Part shown: positions 26,848 through 34,765 of the stretch, piece after piece | Layout: each line of letters begins with the position of its first letter | Position numbering within the stretch: position 1 is the stretch's first letter | NCBI GenBank assembly: GCA_017644045.1 | Contig: JAEPMI010000012.1 | Span: 317,666 to 381,665 of the forward strand | Source of the DNA: Deltaproteobacteria bacterium | Lineage (GTDB): Bacteria > Myxococcota_A > Polyangia > Polyangiales > Houyiibacteriaceae | Direction of reading: 5' to 3' | DNA: 64,000 bases | Notes under the pieces: generated by a model | Databases searched by the model: none | What the model saw: the letters and a program-made list of their open reading frames with translations, nothing else | Told to the model about the DNA's origin: nothing | Position numbers and translations under genes: made by a program

Positions 26848-27435
26848 ATGCCCTCCCTCGTCCTCGCCTCCGGCTCCACCTATCGGCGACGATTGATCGC
26901 GCGCCTCGTGCCCGACCACGAGGCCACCGATCACCGCGTCGACGAAGACGCCGTGCAGGCCGAGATGAGCGGCGCGACGCCCGACGAGGTCGCCCTGGCG
27001 CTGGCGATCGCGAAAGCCGAGAGCATCGCCGCCGACCATTCCGACGCGCACGTGCTCGGCTCGGACCAGGTGGTCGACGTCGACGGCGCCATTCTCGGCA
27101 AGGCCGGCAGCGTGGAGGGCGCGCGGGCCCAGCTGACGCAGCTCGGTGGGCGCAACCATCGGCTGGTGACGGCGGTCTGTCTGCGCGCGCCCGACGGATC
27201 CGTCCAGACCCACACCTCGGTCCACCTCATGCGCATGCGCGAGCTGAGTGACGACGAGATCGCCCGCTACGTCGACGCCGACCAACCGCTCGACTGCTGC
27301 GGCGCGTACAAGATCGAGTCGCTCGGCATCAGCCTCTTCGACGCCACCATCGGTGACGACCCCACGGCGATCGAAGGGCTACCGCTCATGGCGGTCGCGC
27401 GCATGCTGCGCGACGCGGGCTGGGCGCTTCCCTAG
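26848..27435 (+). CDS. Maf-family nucleotide pyrophosphatase, YceF type
   Basis: 195 residues from ATG 26848. N-terminal LASGSTYRRRLI matches the Maf phosphate-binding motif. GSDQVVDVDGAILGK, LDCCGAYKIESLGISLF and DPTAIEGLPLMA match the YceF branch, which in E. coli hydrolyses 7-methyl-GTP, rather than the dTTP/UTP branch, which has an ADTVV-type motif. It should act as a house-cleaning enzyme against modified nucleotides. It is flanked on both sides by long inverted-repeat elements, and its stop codon is the first three bases of the second one. Confidence 0.9.
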   Translation: MPSLVLASGSTYRRRLIARLVPDHEATDHRVDEDAVQAEMSGATPDEVALALAIAKAESIAADHSDAHVLGSDQVVDVDGAILGKAGSVEGARAQLTQLGGRNHRLVTAVCLRAPDGSVQTHTSVHLMRMRELSDDEIARYVDADQPLDCCGAYKIESLGISLFDATIGDDPTAIEGLPLMAVARMLRDAGWALP

Positions 27436-27595
27436 ACCGCTCACGACTTGCTCTGATCCGCCCTCGCGGGCTGTGCGACCACAGGTCGGCCCCGTCCCTC
27501 CTCGCCGATGCTCGGCATCGACTCGTCGTGCCGAAACCGACCCGCGGCCGCACAGCACCCCGATCATCGGACCATTTCAAGCCGTGAGCGGTCTA
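27433..27595. repeat. 163-bp nested imperfect palindrome after maf
   Basis: TAGACCGCTCACGACTTG (27433-27450) pairs with 27578-27595 at 17 of 18 positions. Inner arms continue the fold: GCTGTGCG (27470-27477) with CGCACAGC (27549-27556), GGTCGG (27484-27489) with CCGACC (27537-27542), and a tip GATGC/GCATC (27507-27519). It starts exactly at the maf stop codon and lies in a convergent junction. Confidence 0.7.
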
Positions 27596-27604
27596 GCGAG
27601 TGGA

Positions 27605-27632
27605 GGCGGGGGGATTCTCAACATCCCCCGCC
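27605..27632. terminator. Bidirectional GC-rich hairpin between maf and the FGase gene
   Basis: GGCGGGGGGAT and ATCCCCCGCC pair around TCTCAAC in the convergent junction. It resembles the terminal hairpin of the ~122-bp repeat at 41028 and 46075, but the rest of that repeat is absent. Confidence 0.5.
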
Positions 27633-27637
27633 GAGAA

Positions 27638-28402
27638 CTAGCGCGGGAAGAGTCGCGCCAAGATGGGCACGAGCTTCTCACGGAAGTCGGGGTCGACGAT
27701 CAGGTCCTGACGCACCTCGAGCTCGACCGCCTCGCGGCCGAACTCCATCGCGTGTCGTTCGACCGCGTGCATCATCCCGGCCTTGCCGCTGTAGGGCGCG
27801 TTGTAGGCGACCTTCAGACCGCCGGCCTCCATGTCGGCCCCGAGCCGATGCGCGAGCTCGTCGGCCTTGTCGAAGAGGACCGCGACCTCCATCGACCGAG
27901 GATCCCCCTCGTAGAGGGGGGTGAAGCTGTGAATGGCAAAGACCACCGGCGCCGACGTGGTCTCCTTCACCATGCGGGACACGGCATGGTGATAGGGATG
28001 GTAGAGCCGCTCGAGACGCTCGGCCTTGGCCGCCTCCGAGAGGTCGGTGTTCATTCGAACCGGCCGCCCTTCGGCCACGGTTCGGAACAGAGTCTCCGAA
28101 TCCAGGGACCGGTTGGGATCGACGATCAGCCTGGAATACCTGGAGAGAACGGCGGGTGCGCCCACATGCACCGCCAACTCCAGGGTCAGCTCGCGCACGC
28201 CCAGGTCGAAGGCCCAGTGGGTGCCGCGGAGGTGCTCGTCTTCCGGGTGCCACGCGAAGCCCTCGGGCATCCGCTGAGAGGCGTGCTCACACGAGAGGAC
28301 CACGGGCGCGTCGGCGCGCAGCGAGGGCTCGGGGGACCAGGTCTCGTAGGCGTCGTGAACGTCGTGCGCGCCCCGGTCGGGGGACCATTCGGTTTCGGTC
28401 AC
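27638..28402 (-). CDS. N-formylglutamate amidohydrolase family protein
   Basis: 254 residues from GTG 28402. The FGase-superfamily pattern is visible: PVVLSCEHASQRMPEG (metal-binding Glu/His), DLGVRELTLELA, SRYSRLIVDPNRSLD, VFAIHSFTPLYEG and the final MEFGREAVELEVRQD. These are zinc-dependent amidohydrolases, typically hydrolysing N-formyl-L-glutamate in histidine degradation. No hut genes are present here, and many members have other unknown substrates. It is divergent from the AgmX-domain gene with a 47-bp gap. Confidence 0.85.
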   Translation of the reverse strand: MTETEWSPDRGAHDVHDAYETWSPEPSLRADAPVVLSCEHASQRMPEGFAWHPEDEHLRGTHWAFDLGVRELTLELAVHVGAPAVLSRYSRLIVDPNRSLDSETLFRTVAEGRPVRMNTDLSEAAKAERLERLYHPYHHAVSRMVKETTSAPVVFAIHSFTPLYEGDPRSMEVAVLFDKADELAHRLGADMEAGGLKVAYNAPYSGKAGMMHAVERHAMEFGREAVELEVRQDLIVDPDFREKLVPILARLFPR

Positions 28403-28449
28403 AGCCGAAACCTGGAGCGAAACCGCCGGATGCGCCACACTTCCCTTCG

Positions 28450-29787
28450 ATGGGGGAAACGGATGGCGCCCGCAGCAAGCTGGATTCCTACGTGGAGCTC
28501 GACGAGCCCGGGGCGGATCCGGTGACGGGCAGAGGGGCCTACGACGAGAGCTCGGAGAAGACGGCCGCGGTCGATCTGGACGAGCTCGAGCCCGTGGACG
28601 CGCCGGGCTGGGAAGAGGGTGTGGGGCAAACGGAGCACCTCGACCTCGACGACCTGCAGGACGCGACGGGCGGCTGGAACGACCAGCCGCTGAAGACCGA
28701 AGCGGTCGAGCTCGAGGATCTCGAGGTGCTGGAGAAGCTCGACCCGAAGGTCTCCAACGCGCCGCCCGCCCTGCCCGACGTGGGTGAGCGTGTGTCGGTC
28801 CCGCGCGCGCCGCTGCCCACCCGGCGAAAGAAGGCCAAGGCAGCGGCGCCGAAGCCCAAGTCCAAGCCGAAAGCGGCACCGCCGCCACCGCCCACCCGCG
28901 CCGAGTCGCTCGAAGATGCCCCGAAGCCGATGATCGGTTCCGACGGGTGGATCGCCGAGGATCGGATCAGCGTGGTCGACTTCTCCGCGGTGCTCAGCGC
29001 GCCCGCGGCGCCCAAGAAGGGCGAACCCACCGAGAAGATGATCGTGTTGGGGACTCCGTTGCAGGCCCCGCTGCCGGCCGCGCCGCCGGAGGAGAAGGGC
29101 TCGAACGCCGGCAAGATCGTGTTGGTGCTCCTGCTGCTCGTCGGCGTGGGCGCAGGAGCCTACTTCCTCGGTCGCCAGGACACGTCCGAGCCCATCGCCG
29201 AGGCGGACGACGCGCCGGTCGTGGACGAGACGGACACCGAGCCCGACGTGCGCGAGGACGCGCCGGAGACCGACGATCCCGAGACCGACGATCCGGAGGC
29301 CACCGAGACCGACGAGGACCAGCCGGAGGTGCGGGAGCCCGCGACCGCCATGCGCGAGACCCCGCGCGAAGCGACGGCGATGAGCACGATGGCCGCGGAG
29401 CCCACGAGGGTCGCGGAGCCGACCATGGAGCCCACGATGGCTGCGGAACCGACCACGGAGCCCGAGCCGACCATGGTCGCCGAGCCCACGATGGCGCCCA
29501 TGGAAGCCGCGCCGACGAACCTGCCGGACCATCCCTCACGTGAGCAGGTGCAGGCGGCCCTGACGGCGATTCGCCCGCAGGTCGCCGAGTGCCTCGAGGG
29601 CCAGCACGCGACGGTGCGCGTGCGGATCACCGTCCGCAACTCCGGCCGAGTGACCACCGCCGTGGTCCAGGACAGCCTCTACGCCCGCCCGCCCATCGGC
29701 TCGTGCATCGCGCGCACCGTTCGCCGGGCACGCTTCCCCGAGTTCTCGGAAGACACCTTCGTGGTGCTCTACCCGTTCCAGCTCTGA
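28450..29787 (+). CDS. Single-pass protein with acidic repeats and a C-terminal AgmX/PglI (TonB-like) domain
   Basis: 445 residues. The cytoplasmic part has four similar acidic motifs: SYVELDEP (13-20), TAAVDLDELE (38-47), TEHLDLDDLQ (61-70) and TEAVELEDLE (83-92), the last three spaced 22-23 residues. A Lys/Pro-rich stretch and one membrane helix (~221-240, VLVLLLLVGVGAGAYFLG) follow. The periplasmic part has Asp/Glu/Thr-rich sequence, repeats of AEPT-type units (~315-355), and the AgmX/PglI-type domain (~359-445; IRPQVAECLEGQ, SCIARTVRRARFPEF). It probably links cytoplasmic partners to a periplasmic or outer-membrane target, as GltG and GltJ do. A partner is not identifiable. Confidence 0.75.
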   Translation: MGETDGARSKLDSYVELDEPGADPVTGRGAYDESSEKTAAVDLDELEPVDAPGWEEGVGQTEHLDLDDLQDATGGWNDQPLKTEAVELEDLEVLEKLDPKVSNAPPALPDVGERVSVPRAPLPTRRKKAKAAAPKPKSKPKAAPPPPPTRAESLEDAPKPMIGSDGWIAEDRISVVDFSAVLSAPAAPKKGEPTEKMIVLGTPLQAPLPAAPPEEKGSNAGKIVLVLLLLVGVGAGAYFLGRQDTSEPIAEADDAPVVDETDTEPDVREDAPETDDPETDDPEATETDEDQPEVREPATAMRETPREATAMSTMAAEPTRVAEPTMEPTMAAEPTTEPEPTMVAEPTMAPMEAAPTNLPDHPSREQVQAALTAIRPQVAECLEGQHATVRVRITVRNSGRVTTAVVQDSLYARPPIGSCIARTVRRARFPEFSEDTFVVLYPFQL

Positions 29788-29803
29788 GCGAGCCCCGCTC
29801 GGC

Positions 29804-30298
29804 TCACGCCTCGATCGGGGGCTCGACCTCGCCGCGGCAGATCTGGAGCATCCCCTCGACCTCGAGCGCCACCTCGATCTCGGGGTTGGTCTCGAGGAAA
29901 TGCTCGAGAAAGGGCTGCGCCTGCGGGTAGTCGCCGCGCTGGAAGAAGGTGGCGCCCACCAGGAAGAGCGCGTCGGGATCGTCCGGGCGCTTGCGCAGCA
30001 CCTGTCGGCCCATGCGGAGCGCTCGGTCGTGGTCGCCGAGGTAGCGAAGGCACTGGCCCGCGCCGACCATCGCGCCGATGTAGTCCGGGACGACGTCGAG
30101 CGCGCTCACGTAGCACTTGAGCGCCTTCGCGTGGTCGCCGCGCTCGAAGTAGGCGTTGCCGAGAAAGTAGTGGGCGTACTCGTTGTCGGGGATCTCCACC
30201 GCGACCCGGTGGAGCTCGGCGAGCGCGTCGTCCACGCGGCCTTCCTGGAGGAGCTCGATGCCCTCTTCGACGGCGTTCCACTTCTCGGTGTCGTCCAT
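29804..30298 (-). CDS. Small cytoplasmic TPR protein
   Basis: 164 residues from ATG 30298; a longer frame to 30355 lacks support. Three to four TPR units cover most of the chain (AVEEGIELLQEGRVDDALA, YAHYFLGNAYFERGDHAKAL, FLVGATFFQRGDYPQAQPF). No signal peptide, so probably a cytoplasmic adaptor. It resembles the TPR chaperones of type III secretion in layout, but no secretion genes are near and TPRs are abundant here, so no function is claimed. It is convergent with the AgmX-domain gene. Confidence 0.8.
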   Translation of the reverse strand: MDDTEKWNAVEEGIELLQEGRVDDALAELHRVAVEIPDNEYAHYFLGNAYFERGDHAKALKCYVSALDVVPDYIGAMVGAGQCLRYLGDHDRALRMGRQVLRKRPDDPDALFLVGATFFQRGDYPQAQPFLEHFLETNPEIEVALEVEGMLQICRGEVEPPIEA

Positions 30299-30378
30299 GG
30301 CGGAGCAGCATGCATCGCCCGCCGAGCAGCGCAAATGCCGGGCTTCGAGGGGCACGCCAGCTGTGCGAGACTCCGCCC

Positions 30379-31572
30379 GTGCGGGAACGGAAACGAGAGA
30401 CCCGGCGTCGGCTCGCGCGTGCGCTGCGCGACCATCGTCTTCCAGCGGCCTGGGTCGATCTCGATCGCTTCGACCGCAACCTGGACGACCTGGTGCGCCG
30501 CGCCAGCGGGATGCCGATCCGCGTGGCGTCGAAGAGCCTTCGCTGTCGCGCGCTCGTGGAGCGCGTGGTGCAGCGGCGGGGCTGCGAAGGGGTCATGTGC
30601 TTCACCCCCGCCGAAGCGGTCCACCTCTCGCACTCCCTCGACGACCTCCTCGTCGCCTACCCCTCGGTCGACCCCCACGAGGTGAGGCCCGTCTTCGCGC
30701 GGCTCGCCGCCGGCAAGACCATCGTGCTCACCGTCGATGACCTCGAGCAGCTCGAGATCCTCGGTGCGCTGGCCCGCGAAGCCGGCCAGGTGCTGCCTCT
30801 CTGCATCGACGTCGACATGTCCCTCGCGTTGCCCAGGCTCCACTTCGGGGTGCGGCGCAGCCCGATCCGCATTCCCGCCGATGCCCTCGCGATCGGCAAG
30901 CGGGTCCGCTCCGATCCCCACCTCGAGCTCGTCGGCGTGCTCGGCTACGAGGCGCAGGTCGCCGGGCTCCCGGACAAGACCCCGCGCGCCGCCTGGAACA
31001 CGATGGTCCGCACGCTCAAGCGCGCCTCCATCCGCGACCTCCGCAAGCGCCGCGGCGCCGTGGTCCGCGCGCTTCGACAGGAGGGCCACGCCATTCGCTT
31101 CGTGAACGGCGGCGGCACCGGGAGCCTGGAGAGCACCCGCGCCGATCCCTCGGTCACCGAGGTCACGGCGGGCAGTGGGCTCTACGTCCCCACCCTCTTC
31201 GACGAGTTCGAGGCCTTCGATCCGCTCCCCGCCGCCGGCTTCGCGCTGCCGGTGGTGCGGCGCCCCGCGAAGGGGTTCGTGACCTGTCTCGGCGGAGGCT
31301 ACGTCGCGTCGGGCGCGGCGGGGCCCGACCGGCTGCCCCGCCCCTTCCTGCCGCCCGGCCTGTCGCTGCTCGAGCAAGAGGGAGCCGGCGAGGTGCAGAC
31401 GCCGCTGCAGGGCTCCGTCGCGGACGAGCTGGCCATCGGTGACCCGGTCTTCTTCCGCCACGCCAAGGCGGGCGAGCTCTGCGAACGGTTCGCCGAGCTG
31501 CACCTGATCCGCGGTGACGAGGTCGTCGACGTCGTGCCGACGTATCGCGGCGAGGGCCACACCTTCCTCTGA
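30379..31572 (+). CDS. PLP fold-type III enzyme, D-threonine aldolase/D-serine dehydratase-like
   Basis: 397 residues from GTG 30379. The alanine-racemase-type N-terminal barrel has the PLP lysine in RVASKSLRC (Lys52), then TPAEAVHLSHSL, LCIDVDMSLALPRLHFGVR and VNGGGTGSLEST for phosphate binding. The C-terminal domain (VTCLGGGYVASG, VFFRHAKAGELCERF) matches the D-threonine aldolase/D-amino-acid deaminase group and has the His needed for metal or substrate. It likely cleaves or dehydrates a D-hydroxy amino acid. The lipoprotein gene begins 26 bp downstream. Confidence 0.8.
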   Translation: MRERKRETRRRLARALRDHRLPAAWVDLDRFDRNLDDLVRRASGMPIRVASKSLRCRALVERVVQRRGCEGVMCFTPAEAVHLSHSLDDLLVAYPSVDPHEVRPVFARLAAGKTIVLTVDDLEQLEILGALAREAGQVLPLCIDVDMSLALPRLHFGVRRSPIRIPADALAIGKRVRSDPHLELVGVLGYEAQVAGLPDKTPRAAWNTMVRTLKRASIRDLRKRRGAVVRALRQEGHAIRFVNGGGTGSLESTRADPSVTEVTAGSGLYVPTLFDEFEAFDPLPAAGFALPVVRRPAKGFVTCLGGGYVASGAAGPDRLPRPFLPPGLSLLEQEGAGEVQTPLQGSVADELAIGDPVFFRHAKAGELCERFAELHLIRGDEVVDVVPTYRGEGHTFL

Positions 31573-31598
31573 GGCGCTCGCTGGGCCATCATCCGCCC

Positions 31599-31967
31599 GT
31601 GCGTACCCTCATTCTCGCCGCGCTCCTCGTTGGGCTCGCCCTCCCCTCGTTCGCCTGTGGCCCGGACCCGCTGTGTGAGGGCCGCACCCTCCGGATCGTC
31701 GAGCCCGACGACGGTGAGGTCGTCCCCCCGGGACGCGTGAACATCGTGGTGGAGGCCTGCCGAATGGAGGAGGACGAGCAGATCCGCCTCCGGCTGACGA
31801 TGCCGGTCGAGAGCGATTACGGTTTTGCCATCGTCGAGGACGACGACCAGCGCCTCTACGGTTTCGACGTGCCGACCCTCCCCGGGACGATGGAGGTGGT
31901 GGCCGACGTGGTCGGTGACCCGACGACGGTCAGCGACCCGGTCGCCTTCGACGTCGCCGAAGAATGA
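31599..31967 (+). CDS. Small putative lipoprotein
   Basis: 122 residues from GTG 31599. The signal peptide ends SFAC, a loose lipobox at Cys20. The mature part reads as one all-beta domain (RTLRIVEPDDGEVVPPGRVN, a cohesin- or Ig-like turn), rich in Asp/Glu. The 3' end overlaps the convergent MYXO-CTERM gene by 38 bp. Function unknown; extracytoplasmic location inferred. Confidence 0.65.
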   Translation: MRTLILAALLVGLALPSFACGPDPLCEGRTLRIVEPDDGEVVPPGRVNIVVEACRMEEDEQIRLRLTMPVESDYGFAIVEDDDQRLYGFDVPTLPGTMEVVADVVGDPTTVSDPVAFDVAEE

Positions 31968-33015
31968 GCGCGAGCGCGAGCCACCACCCCGCGCCGCCGC
32001 CGCCGCCCACGGAACACCCCTCGGGGATGGGCTGCCGCTGGCCGTCGGGGTCGGAGGATGCGCGCGTGTCGACCCAGCCCGACTCGCCTCCGAAATGCGC
32101 CCAATCCGGCTCGCAGAGCGCGCACGGTGAGGGCGCGATCTGGACGAAGCTGAAGACGCGCTCGGCCGCGGGCTTGTCGGCCGCGTCCAGGCGGAAGAGC
32201 CCATCGAGGGAACAGCCGTAGGTCGCGCCGCGGCGAGTCGCGACGCAGGTCCAGCGCCGGTCGTCGGCCCCGAGCGAGACCCACTCGCCGCCGCGCTCGG
32301 CGATCCAGTCGCCGTCGGCGAACACGCGCATCTCGCCGGCGAAGGACGCCGGGCCGAAGAGCTGATCGGCCGGGGGACCGAGGGTCACCGCGCCGTCGGT
32401 GAGCCCGATGCGCTCCGGGAGCAGCCGCCCCTCCATCGCGGTGCTTCCGTACACGGCATCGGCCGTCAGCGCGCGAACGTAGCGGAGCCGATCGGGCAGC
32501 GGCCAGACCGTCCAGTCGTCGCCCCACACGGCGACGCCGAGCCGGCCGCCGACCGCGACACGGCCCTCGCTCGCGACCAGCGACGTCACTGCGCCGATCG
32601 CAGGTGGCACGAGGCCGAGAGTCCCTTCGGCCGTCACCAGCGAGAGCTCGCCGCCGTCCGCGATCCAGTAGAGCGCGTCCTCGTCGGCCGCCGCGAAACG
32701 AACGGCGCCCAGGTTGGTCCAGGGCTCGCAGCGGTCCGCGGCACCGAGGTGCCCTTCGACGCTCACCACGAGGGGCGTGTCGTCGGCCACCGCGGCCTGC
32801 ATGCGGTCGTTGCCGTCCCAGTGCGCCGGGCAGACGTGCGTCCAGGTGCCGTCGGGCTCACGACGGAGAAGCCCCACCGTGGCGCGAAGCCAGGTGGGGC
32901 CACTCTCGTCGACGGCGAGGACCTCGAGCACCGCCGGCGCGGGGCCGTGGGCGTGCGCCACGGAACCCGTCGCGGCGATGGCGATCAGGAGCCCGAGCCG
33001 AGACCCACGGAGCAT
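31930..33015 (-). CDS. Exported beta-propeller-like protein with MYXO-CTERM tail
   Basis: 361 residues from ATG 33015. The signal peptide ends AHAHG. The body repeats short beta motifs with Trp/Gly turns (LYWIADGGELSLV, VAVWGDDWTVWPL, ERGGEWVSLGADDRRW), like a propeller. The C-terminus is a MYXO-CTERM signal: GCSVGGGGG, a hydrophobic WWLALALIL and six Arg. Such tails are processed by myxosortase and leave a Cys-anchored surface protein in Myxococcota. Its start lies 31 bp inside the end of the PHM-like gene, so the two are translationally coupled. Confidence 0.8.
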   Translation of the reverse strand: MLRGSRLGLLIAIAATGSVAHAHGPAPAVLEVLAVDESGPTWLRATVGLLRREPDGTWTHVCPAHWDGNDRMQAAVADDTPLVVSVEGHLGAADRCEPWTNLGAVRFAAADEDALYWIADGGELSLVTAEGTLGLVPPAIGAVTSLVASEGRVAVGGRLGVAVWGDDWTVWPLPDRLRYVRALTADAVYGSTAMEGRLLPERIGLTDGAVTLGPPADQLFGPASFAGEMRVFADGDWIAERGGEWVSLGADDRRWTCVATRRGATYGCSLDGLFRLDAADKPAAERVFSFVQIAPSPCALCEPDWAHFGGESGWVDTRASSDPDGQRQPIPEGCSVGGGGGAGWWLALALILRRRRRRPGR

Positions 33016-34697
33016 TCGCTCACGTACTCGTCGCACGTCCCCGCCGCGAGCATCTCGTCGGTGCAGGTGATCATCGCGTCGTACTGGGAGCCACACTCGG
33101 TGCTCAGACACGAGGCGAGGTTACCGTCGAGAATGTTCACGTTGACGATGCAGTTCCGCAGGCAGTCGCCGACGCCGAGCCACTGGAGACCGCACGTGGT
33201 CGTGTCGGTGACACAGGAGACGAGCTGGGTGGTCGCGCAGTTCTGACACTCACGGTCGCGCGTGTTGAGGGCGTCGCAGGCGTAGACGCAGTCGAGGCTG
33301 TCGCCGCACTCGGTGCGGCAGTCGTCGAGCGCCGCGCAGGTGTCCACCGGCGCCACCCGCTCGGCGAAGGGGACCTCGCGGCTGATGTAGAGGATGCACA
33401 TCTCGTCGAGCGTGCCCTCGCCCCAGGTGACGTCGGAGGGCGGCACCTGCACACCGTTCACGACCGGCTGGTTCACCGCCGAGTTGTCGTAGGTGCAGCT
33501 CACCTCGATGCCCTCACCGGGCTGGAGGACCACCGGGCTGTCCTGCGGGCGGCGGTAGCCCTGCTGCCACTGGAAGTCCCACTCGGGGATCTCGAGCAGA
33601 CACATCTCCTCGCCGGTGCCACCGATGGCGGGCTGCCAGCGGGCGGAGAACTGCGTGCCGAGCAGGTGCATGTGGGCGGAGAGCGTGGTGATGGTGACCG
33701 GCGTGTCCTGCCAGTTCCGGAACACGCGGGTGTGGGTCACGTCGCTCTCGCCCGCCTCGATCTCGAGGTCGAGGATCGGCATCGGCTTCGTCTCGATGAG
33801 GATCTCCGGCTCGTCGGTGGTCAGGACCATCTGGAACTCGGTCTCGTCCGGCCCGGGCGAGACCTCGAGCGTGTTGTAGTGGACCTGCATCACGATGCGG
33901 CTCCCCGCCTCGATGCGAACGCCGCGACCCTCCGGGAGGATGTTCGGGAGCTGGCCGGGCACCCAGGCGCCGAGCTGCGTCGGGGGCACGCCGGTCTCCG
34001 AGTCGGGCGTCGGGCCACCGAAGCAGGTGTAGCCGATGGTGCCGTCGGCGCCGTTGGCGGCGTCGACCGCACCCGCGTCCTCGGGCGGCACGGCGTACAC
34101 GAGCACGTGATGCACGATCTCCTTCTGGCCGGGCTCGACCCAGGACCCGGTGAGGTAGCGGGTCTCGTCGACGGGCGCGTCGAGCACGAAGCAGCGGTAG
34201 TCGTCCGGTCGGGTGACGTCCGCGGTGTAGCCGCCGTCGCCGATCGCGGCGACATGGGTCGGCGTGAAGTCGACGAGCTCGTCCTCGGGTGGCGGCGGCG
34301 CGTCGGCGGGGTCGCCTTCCTGGAGACCGCCCGCGTTCCACGCGACGAAGGTCGCGCGCTCCTCGGCGCTCAAGCCACGCTCGCCGACGAACTCGCCGCA
34401 GTCACGGTTCGGCTGCCACGGCGGCATGTAGCCACTGTTCACCGCGCTGATGACCGACGCGGACTGGTCGACGACCGCGTCGTAGCTGTCGAGGCGGAAC
34501 GGCCCGATGCCGCCCTCGACGTGGCAGGTCAGGCACTCGCGCTGGATCAGCGGAACGATGTCGGCGTGGTAGGTGACGTCCGACGGATCGATGGATCCGT
34601 CCGGCAGCGGACCATCGCCGCCACCGTCGTCGTCGCCACAGCCCAAAGAAGAGACGAGAAGCAGGGCGCTCACCCAAGCGCCAGGTTTTGTCATCAT
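32985..34697 (-). CDS. PHM/DBM-like copper monooxygenase-type lipoprotein with a c-type heme motif
   Basis: 570 residues from ATG 34697 or 34694. The lipoprotein signal ends SLGC (Cys20). A CLTCH motif at 55-59 could bind heme c. The middle has the two-domain copper monooxygenase pattern: HHVLVYAV, then RIVMQVHYNT, and later LSAHMHLLG, typical Cu-ligand His of the peptidylglycine/dopamine beta-monooxygenase family. The last ~130 residues hold many Cys (CAALDDCRTECGDSLDC). Expected location is the envelope exterior, possibly oxidising small molecules or peptides. Heme plus copper in one chain would be a self-contained electron path (inference). Coupled to the MYXO-CTERM gene. Confidence 0.8.
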   Translation of the reverse strand: MMTKPGAWVSALLLVSSLGCGDDDGGGDGPLPDGSIDPSDVTYHADIVPLIQRECLTCHVEGGIGPFRLDSYDAVVDQSASVISAVNSGYMPPWQPNRDCGEFVGERGLSAEERATFVAWNAGGLQEGDPADAPPPPEDELVDFTPTHVAAIGDGGYTADVTRPDDYRCFVLDAPVDETRYLTGSWVEPGQKEIVHHVLVYAVPPEDAGAVDAANGADGTIGYTCFGGPTPDSETGVPPTQLGAWVPGQLPNILPEGRGVRIEAGSRIVMQVHYNTLEVSPGPDETEFQMVLTTDEPEILIETKPMPILDLEIEAGESDVTHTRVFRNWQDTPVTITTLSAHMHLLGTQFSARWQPAIGGTGEEMCLLEIPEWDFQWQQGYRRPQDSPVVLQPGEGIEVSCTYDNSAVNQPVVNGVQVPPSDVTWGEGTLDEMCILYISREVPFAERVAPVDTCAALDDCRTECGDSLDCVYACDALNTRDRECQNCATTQLVSCVTDTTTCGLQWLGVGDCLRNCIVNVNILDGNLASCLSTECGSQYDAMITCTDEMLAAGTCDEYVSECSVGLGSGS

Positions 34698-34765
34698 GAG
34701 TGACAGTATCTCGGAGGTCCTTGCAGCTGTCAACGCAGGGGCCCCTGCCTCAGCTACTGGTGGCT

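Noticed and set aside
26670-27595. Composite transposon carrying maf between two inverted-repeat elements
   Set aside because: The two elements have different sequences, no transposase is present, and maf looks like a normal native gene.
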